Source: Hymenobacter aerophilus DSM 13606 (lineage in GTDB: Bacteria; Bacteroidota; Bacteroidia; Cytophagales; Hymenobacteraceae). From it: a DNA stretch of 64,000 bases. The notes under the pieces were generated by a model that was not told where the DNA came from, searched no databases, and worked only from the letters and a program-made list of their open reading frames with translations. The first letter of the stretch is position 1; the number at the start of each line of letters is the position of its first letter. Both the position numbers and the translations under genes were made by a program. The stretch spans positions 62,001 to 126,000 of the forward strand of contig NZ_KB907801.1 of assembly GCF_000382225.1 (NCBI RefSeq), given 5' to 3'. Shown piece after piece: positions 50,835-58,242 of this stretch.

Positions 50835-50856
50835 AATTGTCTGTCATCCTAACATA

Positions 50857-50981
50857 CTGTCATCCTGAGCATGTTGCGCTTAGAGCAAGGACGAAGGACC
50901 TATCCAGAAGGTAGTATCAAGTAATAGCTTCTGGATAGGTCCTTCGTCCTTGCTCTAAGCGCAACATGCTCAGGATGACAG
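50857..50981. repeat. Perfect 54-bp inverted repeat, GTCATCCTGAG type
   Basis: Arms 50857-50910 and 50928-50981 are exact reverse complements with a 17-base loop. It has the GTCATCCTGAG ends and GAAGGACCT core of the family, with an insert (CATGTTGCGCTTAGAGCAAG) in both arms. It ends about 30 bases before the arfB start. Confidence 0.93.
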
Positions 50982-51013
50982 TATCTTTACCTACTCATTC
51001 CAGCCCTCCCCGC

Positions 51014-51421
51014 ATGCTTCCTGCCGCCGCCGACTTCCTGCCCGAACTCCAGTTCCAGACCAGCCGCAGCAGCGGCCCGGGCGGCCAGAACGTGAACAAG
51101 GTGGAAAGCCGCGTCGAGTTGCGCTTCCGCATTGCCGACTCGCAGCTGCTCAGCGACGAGCAGAAACAGACGCTGCTCGAAAAGCTGGCCTCACGCCTCA
51201 CGCAGGAAGGCGAGCTGCTGGTAACGGCCCAGGAAGACCGCAGCCAGCTGCGCAACCGCGAAACGGCGCTACTCAAGTTTCATCAGCTGCTCGTCAAAAC
51301 TCTGCACCGCCCCAAAACCCGCCGGCCCACCAAGCCCGGCAAAGGCGCCGTGCGCAAACGCCTGGAATCCAAGAAAAAGCACGGCGACAAAAAGGTTAAC
51401 CGTGGCCGGGTGGATTTTTAA
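51014..51421 (+). CDS. arfB: Ribosome rescue peptidyl-tRNA hydrolase ArfB (YaeJ family)
   Basis: A 135-residue release-factor-like protein. The catalytic GGQ loop is present as RSSGPGGQNVNKVESRVEL (about 17-35). A long basic C-terminal tail (PKTRRPTKPGKGAVRKRLES and KKKHGDKK) follows, the part that enters the mRNA channel of stalled ribosomes. There is no codon-recognition domain, as expected for ArfB, which frees stalled peptides without a stop codon. The start ATG 51014 gives MLPAAADFLPEL. Single gene; a palindrome lies upstream. Confidence 0.92.
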   Translation: MLPAAADFLPELQFQTSRSSGPGGQNVNKVESRVELRFRIADSQLLSDEQKQTLLEKLASRLTQEGELLVTAQEDRSQLRNRETALLKFHQLLVKTLHRPKTRRPTKPGKGAVRKRLESKKKHGDKKVNRGRVDF

Positions 51422-51479
51422 CTAGATATTGGATGGTTTCTGCATAAATAATCGAACCTAAAGTGCTAAGCATAAAATA

Positions 51480-52151
51480 ATGAACAGAATATTCTTGCTC
51501 TTGTATCTGCTTCTCATGGCTGCTGGTACGAATGCACAATCAGCTTTCGATTACGCTGTTGATTATCCTAGAATCGTTGCGCAATCCTCTGACCCTAAAA
51601 GCACGAATTACTATCCTGCGCTACGTAAGCGCTTCGTGGCCAACGACCCAAAGCTGACGAGTAATGAGCTACTGGCGTTGCAGATTGGACATACCCGCCA
51701 GCCTGCATACCACCCTTATGCCGACATAGATGTGGAACGGGGATTGTATGACCTGAACGCTGGCGGGCATTTTACGGCGGCCTTAGAACTGGCGGCTTCG
51801 TACCAGCGCAGAAACCCGTTGAGCCTCATGCTTAATCTGGAAAAAGCCTACGCATTGAGCAAAGCCGGACAAGCTGATAGCGCTGCTATTTACCTCAATA
51901 ACTACAAGCGCTTAATGGAAACACTGTTGGCTAGTGGGGATGGGGATAAAAAACCTTATTTCGTGCTAAGTCCGATTGATGGGCAGATACTAATTACTCG
52001 GTTCTGGCAGGGTGAACTCGGGGTGATGGGCTCCAGTTTTGATAAAAAAGGTAACATGCTGGATATGCTGGAGATGAAGAGTAAATCGAAGGAAAAAACG
52101 AAAGTTTACCTGTTTAATATTCAGCATGCCCGGGTTACAATGCTGAAGTAA
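51480..52151 (+). CDS. DUF4919 domain-containing exported protein
   Basis: A 223-residue protein with a short signal peptide (LLLYLLLMAAGTNA). The family patterns are DYPRIVAQSSDPKSTNYYPA, LRKRFVANDPKLTSNELLAL and IGHTRQPAYHPYADID. Alternating helices in the middle (ALELAASYQRRNPLSLMLNL) look TPR-like. DUF4919 is found mainly in Bacteroidota and has no known role. Base composition is clearly more AT-rich than the neighbours, so it may be a recent arrival. A strong hairpin after the gene is shared with the convergent gene downstream. Confidence 0.82.
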   Translation: MNRIFLLLYLLLMAAGTNAQSAFDYAVDYPRIVAQSSDPKSTNYYPALRKRFVANDPKLTSNELLALQIGHTRQPAYHPYADIDVERGLYDLNAGGHFTAALELAASYQRRNPLSLMLNLEKAYALSKAGQADSAAIYLNNYKRLMETLLASGDGDKKPYFVLSPIDGQILITRFWQGELGVMGSSFDKKGNMLDMLEMKSKSKEKTKVYLFNIQHARVTMLK

Positions 52152-52164
52152 AGTTGCAAACAAG

Positions 52165-52203
52165 AGCCCCCGGCCGCTGCCACATATGGCACAACCGGGG
52201 GCT
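52165..52203. terminator. Terminator between convergent genes
   Basis: AGCCCCCGG (52165-52173) pairs with CCGGGGGCT (52195-52203). It lies between the DUF4919 gene and the small conserved gene on the minus strand. The T-run is on the plus side (TTTGCTTT). Confidence 0.75.
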
Positions 52204-52226
52204 TTGCTTTGCAACGGAATGCCAGA

Positions 52227-52589
52227 CTATACCCGCTGGAAGTGCGAGGCCTGGCGCAGCGTCCGCTCGGAGCCCGAGTTGGGGTCGTTGTAGGTGTAGT
52301 CGCCCACTTCTACCGACAGCTTCTTGCCGATGAGCTGCTTGGTATCGAGGTCCTGGCCGGCCTTGGGCTCGATGCCGACCGTTTCGTAGAGGCCCATAAT
52401 CACGGGTCGGCCGGCGTCGGAGAGGTAAAAGCGCTGGAGCACGAAGCCTTCGTCGTTTTCCATGCGGGCGGCGAAGTAGGGAATGCCCTGGTTTTCGCTC
52501 TTGCCTTCTTCGATATCGGTGATTTCGACCGTGTGGCGGCCGTCGGACAGGAATCCTTTCTCCTGGCCTTTTTTAACTGGAATTTTCAT
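52227..52589 (-). CDS. Small soluble protein of unknown function
   Basis: A 120-residue, acidic, soluble-looking protein. It opens MKIPVKKGQEKGFLSDGRHT and continues VEITDIEEGKSENQGIPYFA, then FVLQRFYLSDAGRPVIMGLY. A strand-rich layout with the theme of a measured effect that depends on a partner (SENQGIPYF) loosely recalls phage DUF669-type proteins, but the match is too weak to claim. No signal peptide or membrane segment. Start ATG 52589. It lies alone between a terminator and the mgtE gene. Confidence 0.6.
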   Translation of the reverse strand: MKIPVKKGQEKGFLSDGRHTVEITDIEEGKSENQGIPYFAARMENDEGFVLQRFYLSDAGRPVIMGLYETVGIEPKAGQDLDTKQLIGKKLSVEVGDYTYNDPNSGSERTLRQASHFQRV

Positions 52590-52749
52590 GAGTTCAATGC
52601 TAAGTGAGGTTCTGCATTGCTAACGAAAATAGGCACAGGAAAGTTGGCTAATTTTTATAGCAAGATCAGGTCTTTAAGCTGCTGGTCTTGAAATTCCGTT
52701 GAAACGAAAAGCTGTCGGCCATCAGCTAAAAGCCAGCAGCTTAAAAAAC

Positions 52750-54135
52750 CTACAGCAACGTGCCCCGCAGTACCATGGTGGCTACGGTGAAGTAGATTAT
52801 GAGGCCCGTTACGTCGACCAGCGTGGCCACGAAGGGCGCCGAGGAAGTGGCGGGGTCGAGGCCCACGCGCTTGAGCAGCAGCGGCAGCATGGCCCCCGAC
52901 AGCGCCCCCCACAGCACAATGCCCAGCAACGACACGCCCACGGTTATGGCAATAAGGGCCCAGTAGGGGCCGAAGTACCCGGGGTTGATGTACTTGGCCC
53001 ACAGGATGATACGCAACGAGCCGACCACGCCCAGCACGGCGCCCAGCATCAGGCCCGCCAGCAGCTCGCGCCGCAGAATCAGCCACCAGTCGCCGAGCCG
53101 GAACTCGCCCAGGCTCAGGGCCCGGATGATGAGCGTGGTGGCCTGCGAGCCGGCGTTGCCGCCCGCCGAAATGATGAGCGGAATGAACAACGCCAGGACC
53201 GCGGCCTTCTGCAGGTCATCCTCGAAATGGTGCATGGCCGAGGTGGTCAGCATCTCGCCCAGCAGCAGAATCACGAGCCAGCCGCCGCGCTTCTTCACCA
53301 TCCGGAAGATGGATATATCGAGGTAGGGCTCGTCCAGGGCCTCCGATCCGCCTAGCTTCTGAATGTCCTCGGTGTCCTCTTCTTCCCGAATGTTGAGGAT
53401 GTCGTCAATCGTGACGATGCCGAACAGCACGCCTTCGCTGTTGATAACCGGCAGGGCCACCCGGTCGTTGCGCCGGAAGTCGTCGATGGCGTCTTCCTGG
53501 TCCTGCATGGTGTTGAGGGCCACAAAACGACGGTTGAGCAGCGCGCTCACGGCCGTGTCGGGGGCGGCCAGCAGCAAATCCCGGATGCTCACGTCGTCGA
53601 TGAGTTTGCCCCGCTCGTCGGTCACGTACAGCACGCTCAGCGTTTCCGACTGCCCGCCGTGGCGGCGGATGTAGTCGAACACCTGCTGCACCGTCCAGTG
53701 CTCGCGAATGGCAATGTAGTTGGGCGTCATCAGCCGGCCCACCGACGACTCGGGGTAGCCCAGCAGCTCGAGCGTAATCTTGCGCTCGGGCTCCGAGAGG
53801 CGCTGAATCAGCTCGCGCACCAGGTCGTCGGGCAGAAACTCCAGCAGCGTCGTGCGGTCGTCGGGCGACATCTCGTTGAGAATGTCCGACATCTTGTCCT
53901 GGCTGAGGTTGGCCAGAAAGTGCTTCTGAATATCGAGGCTCAGAAACTCGAACACCTCGGTGGCCAGCTGCAGCGGCAGCAGCCGGAAAATGATGAGCTG
54001 CTCGCGTTCTTCCTCCTCTTCCAGCAGCTCCACCACCTCGGCGGGCTCAAAGCGCTTGAGGGCTTCCTTGAGTTTGAAAAACTCGCCTTCCTGAATCAGG
54101 GACGTAATGTGTTCGAGGGTCGGGTGCTGATTCAT
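52750..54135 (-). CDS. mgtE: Magnesium channel MgtE
   Basis: A 461-residue protein. The N-terminal helical domain (about 30-130; FEPAEVVELLEEEEEREQLI, LPDDLVRELIQRLSEPER) is followed by two CBS domains (about 135-260) and five C-terminal membrane helices (about 285-460). Pore motifs are PLIISAGGNAGSQATTLIIR and the late ALSGAMLPLLLKRVGLDPAT. MgtE lets Mg2+ in along its gradient; the cytosolic domains sense Mg2+ and close it. Full length for the family (about 450). A TAnnTTTG element lies 70 bases upstream. Confidence 0.94.
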   Translation of the reverse strand: MNQHPTLEHITSLIQEGEFFKLKEALKRFEPAEVVELLEEEEEREQLIIFRLLPLQLATEVFEFLSLDIQKHFLANLSQDKMSDILNEMSPDDRTTLLEFLPDDLVRELIQRLSEPERKITLELLGYPESSVGRLMTPNYIAIREHWTVQQVFDYIRRHGGQSETLSVLYVTDERGKLIDDVSIRDLLLAAPDTAVSALLNRRFVALNTMQDQEDAIDDFRRNDRVALPVINSEGVLFGIVTIDDILNIREEEDTEDIQKLGGSEALDEPYLDISIFRMVKKRGGWLVILLLGEMLTTSAMHHFEDDLQKAAVLALFIPLIISAGGNAGSQATTLIIRALSLGEFRLGDWWLILRRELLAGLMLGAVLGVVGSLRIILWAKYINPGYFGPYWALIAITVGVSLLGIVLWGALSGAMLPLLLKRVGLDPATSSAPFVATLVDVTGLIIYFTVATMVLRGTLL

Positions 54136-54204
54136 GGACTGAAGGGAAGAAGCAGTTTTTCGCTAGGCAGAAGCTATTGGTGATGGCCGAACCGAACCGG
54201 CGCG

Positions 54205-54212
54205 CAAAAGTA
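54205..54212 (-). promoter_or_regulatory. -7 element of mgtE
   Basis: TACTTTTG on the minus strand fits TAnnTTTG exactly, 70 bases before the mgtE ATG. The nearest TTG upstream is 26 bases away, longer than usual. No Mg2+ riboswitch fold could be recognised in the 70-base leader by eye. Confidence 0.45.
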
Positions 54213-54399
54213 CGGCTTTCCGCCCCGAATCGGTTCGGCAAAGCCCGACTTTCTGCCACCAGCCCGCCGGTTTGGCCCGCATGCCATGTCGAATAGGCAG
54301 CCTGTTCTACGGGCGCCAGCCAACCTGGGGGCAGCCGCTACAGCCCAGCTCGGCCGGGTTCTGCGGTTCGCTGGCCACTGCCGGCCACCGGCAGCGGGC

Positions 54400-54429
54400 T
54401 TGCCGAATCCGATGGGGGGTGTACTTTTG
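54400..54429 (+). promoter_or_regulatory. Promoter of the cyanophycinase gene
   Basis: TTG (54400-54402), a 19-base spacer and TACTTTTG (54422-54429), an exact Bacteroidota-type promoter. The ATG follows at 54453, so the leader is only about 15-18 bases. Confidence 0.75.
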
Positions 54430-54452
54430 GCCTTCGCCTCCGCCGCTTCGCC

Positions 54453-55271
54453 ATGCCCCAACCGCCCGCCGCCCTTCCCCTCGGCACGCTCGTCGCCCTT
54501 GGCGGCGGCGACGATGACGCCATGCTGGCTCTGCTCGGCGAGCTGCTGCCCACCCCCGAAACGCCGGTCGAAATCGTGACGGCGGCTTCGTGGCGCAATG
54601 CGGCCCGAACCGGCACGGCCTACGAGCGGTCGTTTCGCGAGCTGGGTTGCCCGGCCGCCCGGCATATGCCCGTCAGTGAGCGGCAGCCGGCCGATGCGCC
54701 GGCCAACCTGCGCCGCCTGGCCAAAGCGGGCCTCGTGTTCTTCTCGGGCGGCGACCAGGAGCGGCTGATGCAGCTGCTGGCCGATACCGAATTCGCCCGC
54801 CAGCTGCGCCAGCGCTTCTACGAGGACGAAAACTTTATTGTGGCCGGCACCAGCGCCGGGGCCGCGGCCCTGGCCGAGCAGATGATTGTGGATGGTTACG
54901 GCTGGCGGTCCTTGCGCAAGGGCGGCATCCAGACGGGGCCGGGCCTGAACCTGCTGCCGCGCCTGTTTATTGACCAGCACTTTGCCGAGCGCGGTCGTTT
55001 TGGGCGGCTGGCCCACGCGCTGCTGGCGCACCCCGCCTGCCTGGGCCTGGGTTTGGCCGAAGAAACCGGCATTATCATCCGCGGCGGCCGCCACGCCACC
55101 GTGTTCGGCGACGGCGTGGCCACCGTGATGGATGCGCGCGAGGCGCACGACACCAACGTGGGCCGCATCGGGCGGGGCGAGCCCGTGAGCGGCCAGGACC
55201 TGCGCCTGCACCTGCTCGTGGCCGGCCAGCAGCTCGATTTAGTTTCCCGCGAAATCCTTCCTTCGGCCTAA
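54453..55271 (+). CDS. Cyanophycinase (peptidase S51 family)
   Basis: A 272-residue serine exopeptidase-like protein. It starts LGTLVALGGGDDD. It has FFSGGDQERL (97-105), the nucleophile Ser134 in AGTSAGAAALAEQM, and LFIDQHFAERGRFGRL (171-186). These are the S51 cyanophycinase landmarks. The enzyme splits the Asp-Arg polymer cyanophycin to dipeptides. No cyanophycin synthetase (cphA) or isoaspartyl dipeptidase is in the window, so the polymer may come from elsewhere or the true substrate may be another beta-linked peptide. No signal peptide is seen, so it is probably cytosolic. Confidence 0.88.
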   Translation: MPQPPAALPLGTLVALGGGDDDAMLALLGELLPTPETPVEIVTAASWRNAARTGTAYERSFRELGCPAARHMPVSERQPADAPANLRRLAKAGLVFFSGGDQERLMQLLADTEFARQLRQRFYEDENFIVAGTSAGAAALAEQMIVDGYGWRSLRKGGIQTGPGLNLLPRLFIDQHFAERGRFGRLAHALLAHPACLGLGLAEETGIIIRGGRHATVFGDGVATVMDAREAHDTNVGRIGRGEPVSGQDLRLHLLVAGQQLDLVSREILPSA

Positions 55272-55435
55272 GTATCAGCACCTAATCTTCCGACGGTTGC
55301 CCGGTAAATCAAGTGGGCTATTGCATGCCCGTTTGGGTGGTGCTGCAAATTTGTTCGGCTTGCCTACTACAGCTTGTCTTTTTGCTTACATTTAGGGGCG
55401 TTAAGCCCCCAAATTCTCACTCTTTCACCCTTTGT

Positions 55436-56689
55436 ATGAAATTTAAGTCTCTACTTCTGGCAGGAAGTGCGCTGCTTTCGGCTACCGCGGCCTCGGCGGG
55501 TGGCTACCAGGTAACCCTGGCCGGCATCAAAAACAACGGCATGGGCGGCGTTGGCGTGGGATTATCCCTCGACCAGGCTGCGATGTTCTACAACCCCGGC
55601 GCCCTGGCCATGGTGCGCGAGCGGGGGGTGCAGGTGGGCGCCAACTTCACGTTTGCCCGCAACTCGTTTGTAGCCGAAGGCAGCAACCAGCAGCGCGAGC
55701 TACGCAACAGCGTAGTGACGCCAGTGAGTTTGTTTGCCGGTTTCGGTCCTCAGGAAGGGAAATTCCGGGCGGGTATTGCCGTGTACACGCCCTTCGGCAG
55801 CAAGCTACAGTACGCCGATGGCTGGGAAGGCCGCACGGCCCTGACCGATATCGACCTGAAATCGGTGTTCGTGCAGCCCACCGTGAGCTACGCCATCACC
55901 GACCAGCTGAGCATCGGTGCCGGCCTGGTGGTATTGGCCCATGGCTCGGTAAACCTGCAGCGCGACATTCCGCTGCCCGACTCCTACGGCCACATTGAGC
56001 TCGACGGCAAGGCCGAAACCAAGCTGGGTTTCAATGCCGGTATCTTCTTCAAGCCTTCCGAAAAGCTGAGCGTCGGTATCAACTACCGCTCGAAGATTGA
56101 CGCTCATGTAAAGGACGGCGACGTTACGTTCAGCGGCATCGATTCGCCGGTGTTTGCCCCACGCTTCCCGAGTGGCACCAAGTTCTCGGCTACGCTGCCG
56201 CTGATTGCCACTACCAGCATCGGTTTCGGCATTATGCCCACCGAAAACCTGACCATCGGCATTGATGCCAGCCTGGCCAACTGGAGCGCCTACCGCACCC
56301 TGCGCTTCGATTTCACCCAGGACATCAACGGTTCGAAGGTGAGCGAGTCGAAGCGCGAGTACCAGGATGCCCTGACCTTCCGCGTGGGCGGCCAGTACAA
56401 GCTGACCAGCGGCCTGACGTTGCGCGCCGGCGGCTCGTATGACGAGAGCCCCGTGAAGGATGGCTTCGTAACGCCCGAAACGCCCGACAACGACCGTCTA
56501 GGCGGTACCATCGGCGCCTCCTACAACTTCGGCAAGTTCGGGGTTGATCTGTCGGCCCAGTATGTCGGCATCAAGAAGCGCACCCAGACCCAGCAGGATT
56601 TGCTGACCAATGGTACGACTGACCGCATCGCCGGCACCTACAAGACCAACATCGTGATTCCCGGCATCGGCCTGAATTACACGTTCTAA
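55436..56689 (+). CDS. OmpP1/FadL/TodX-family outer membrane transporter
   Basis: A 417-residue outer membrane protein. Signal peptide (KFKSLLLAGSALLSATAASA), then GGYQVTLAGIKNNGMGGVGV, the N-terminal part that plugs the barrel, and GLSLDQAAMFYNPGALAMVR with the NPA motif of FadL. About 14 strands follow and it ends GIGLNYTF, closing on an aromatic residue. FadL-type channels take up fatty acids or other hydrophobic compounds. The SGNH hydrolase gene 27 bases downstream is probably co-transcribed and may release the lipids that are taken up. Possible -7 element TACATTTA (55387-55394). Confidence 0.92.
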   Translation: MKFKSLLLAGSALLSATAASAGGYQVTLAGIKNNGMGGVGVGLSLDQAAMFYNPGALAMVRERGVQVGANFTFARNSFVAEGSNQQRELRNSVVTPVSLFAGFGPQEGKFRAGIAVYTPFGSKLQYADGWEGRTALTDIDLKSVFVQPTVSYAITDQLSIGAGLVVLAHGSVNLQRDIPLPDSYGHIELDGKAETKLGFNAGIFFKPSEKLSVGINYRSKIDAHVKDGDVTFSGIDSPVFAPRFPSGTKFSATLPLIATTSIGFGIMPTENLTIGIDASLANWSAYRTLRFDFTQDINGSKVSESKREYQDALTFRVGGQYKLTSGLTLRAGGSYDESPVKDGFVTPETPDNDRLGGTIGASYNFGKFGVDLSAQYVGIKKRTQTQQDLLTNGTTDRIAGTYKTNIVIPGIGLNYTF

Positions 56690-56716
56690 TTCTCACCGCG
56701 CTTCATCTCCGATTTC

Positions 56717-58162
56717 ATGACTACTACTTTGTTCCGCAAAACCGCGCCGATGCTGGCCCTGCTGGGCCTAGGTCTGAGCGCCTGCCAGCCCGACCTGGAA
56801 AAGGATTTCGAGCCCAGCAGTGGCACGGCCGATTTCACCACTTACGTTGCCGTAGGTAACTCCCTGACGTCCGGCTTCTCCGATGGCGGCCTGTATCTGG
56901 AAGGCCAGCAGAACTCGTTTCCTTCCATTCTGGCGCAGCAGTTCGCCAAAGCCGGTGGCGGCGAATTTCAGCAGCCCCTGTTTCCGGATAACGGATTCAA
57001 TGGCGGGGGATATTTGAAGATTACGGGCTTCAACAACGGCTCACCAACCATCGGTCCGGAAACCGCCAACCTCGCCATTGTAGGTTTGGGCGCTGATGGT
57101 AAAACGCCATTGTTGTCCCGCTACGATGGTACTGGCAACCAGAACCTCGGCGTACCCGGCATTCGGGTGGCCGATGTGCTGACGCCGGGCTATGGGCTGA
57201 ACAACCCTTTGGGCTTCAACCAGTACTTCGAGCGCCTGCTCCCGGCCAGCAGTCCTTCAACCTACTTGCAGTACGTGCAGGAGCGGGTGGCTACGTTGAA
57301 GCCTACCTTCTTCACCAACTGGCTGGGCAACAACGATGTATTGGGCTACGCCAGTTCGGGCGGCACTGCTGCGCCACTCACGGAGGTGGGCGAGTTCACT
57401 ACCAAATACGACCAGGTGCTTGACGCACTGACGACGAGTGGCGCTAAAGGTTTGGTAGTTACTATTCCGAATGTTAGCAATGTACCGCTCTTCACTACTG
57501 TGCCTACTGCAGGGGTAATAGCTCAGGTGCAGGGTACGCCAATCCCCCCAGAGTTGGTGCCTGTTATTGGGGCCAGTTTGGGTTTGCCTGCCGGAGCTCC
57601 ATTGCCAGAAGGCACTCGTTTTGGCCTGTACATAAAAACCAGCGATGCGAAGAAGCCAATCCGGGAAGCTACGGCCAAAGACCTGATCCTGCTTCCAGCT
57701 AGTAGCTTCATCAACTCGGCACCGGTATCACCCAATCTGTTCCCAGGTGGAATCGGCCTGGTAATTCCGGGTGCATCTGCTGAAGTAGCCGGCGCACTGG
57801 CCGCTATTTCCAATGCACTGCCTAACAACTTGGTGCTCGATGAAGCTGAAGCAAAGAATGTAGCCACCCGCACGGGAGAGCTAAACGCGGCCATCAAGGC
57901 CAGTGCCAGTGCCCGCGGTTTGGCCGTGTTCGATGCCAACGCGTTCTTCGCTACAGTGGCCTCCAATGGCATTGTAGCAAATGGTGTGAACAACACGGCT
58001 GGCTTCGTAAGCGGCAACCTGTTCTCGCTCGACGGGGTGCACCCCACGCCCCGCGGCTACGCCATTATAGCCAACGAGATGATCAAGGTTATCAACTCGA
58101 CCTACGGTGCCAAGGTGCCCACGGTAAACCCCAACGACTACCGGGGCGTGAAGTTCCCATAA
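56717..58162 (+). CDS. SGNH/GDSL-type hydrolase lipoprotein
   Basis: A 481-residue lipoprotein (LGLGLSACQPDLEK; cysteine near 23). Block I reads YVAVGNSLTSGFSDGG, so the usual GDS is GNS with the serine kept. Block III is WLGNNDVLGYA. Block V is SLDGVHPTPRGYA with the catalytic Asp and His. Family members are esterases or lipases. Between blocks III and V is a long insert (about 205-390) with TTVPTAG and PGGIGLVIPGASAEVAGALA stretches. It follows the FadL-type gene by 27 bases, a pairing I believe is recurrent in Bacteroidota. It ends at a strong terminator. Confidence 0.88.
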   Translation: MTTTLFRKTAPMLALLGLGLSACQPDLEKDFEPSSGTADFTTYVAVGNSLTSGFSDGGLYLEGQQNSFPSILAQQFAKAGGGEFQQPLFPDNGFNGGGYLKITGFNNGSPTIGPETANLAIVGLGADGKTPLLSRYDGTGNQNLGVPGIRVADVLTPGYGLNNPLGFNQYFERLLPASSPSTYLQYVQERVATLKPTFFTNWLGNNDVLGYASSGGTAAPLTEVGEFTTKYDQVLDALTTSGAKGLVVTIPNVSNVPLFTTVPTAGVIAQVQGTPIPPELVPVIGASLGLPAGAPLPEGTRFGLYIKTSDAKKPIREATAKDLILLPASSFINSAPVSPNLFPGGIGLVIPGASAEVAGALAAISNALPNNLVLDEAEAKNVATRTGELNAAIKASASARGLAVFDANAFFATVASNGIVANGVNNTAGFVSGNLFSLDGVHPTPRGYAIIANEMIKVINSTYGAKVPTVNPNDYRGVKFP

Positions 58163-58185
58163 CCAGCAGCGTTCCTACTTACTGA

Positions 58186-58217
58186 AAAGCGCCCGCCTCA
58201 GCTGAGGTGGGCGCTTT
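58186..58217. terminator. Terminator of the FadL-SGNH operon
   Basis: A 16-bp stem without loop bases: AAAGCGCCCGCCTCAG (58186-58201) faces CTGAGGTGGGCGCTTT (58202-58217), with one G-T-type mismatch, then a run of T. It also serves the convergent ypdA gene. Confidence 0.9.
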
Positions 58218-58242
58218 TTTTGCGTTCGGGCTTGCTGAGGTT

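Noticed and set aside
3963..50981. Insertion sequence ends
   Set aside because: No transposase gene, target-site duplications or internal coding region accompany the palindromes. They are short non-autonomous repeats.
54136..54204. Mg2+ riboswitch in the mgtE leader
   Set aside because: The leader is about 60-70 bases and I could not fold it into an M-box-like structure by eye.
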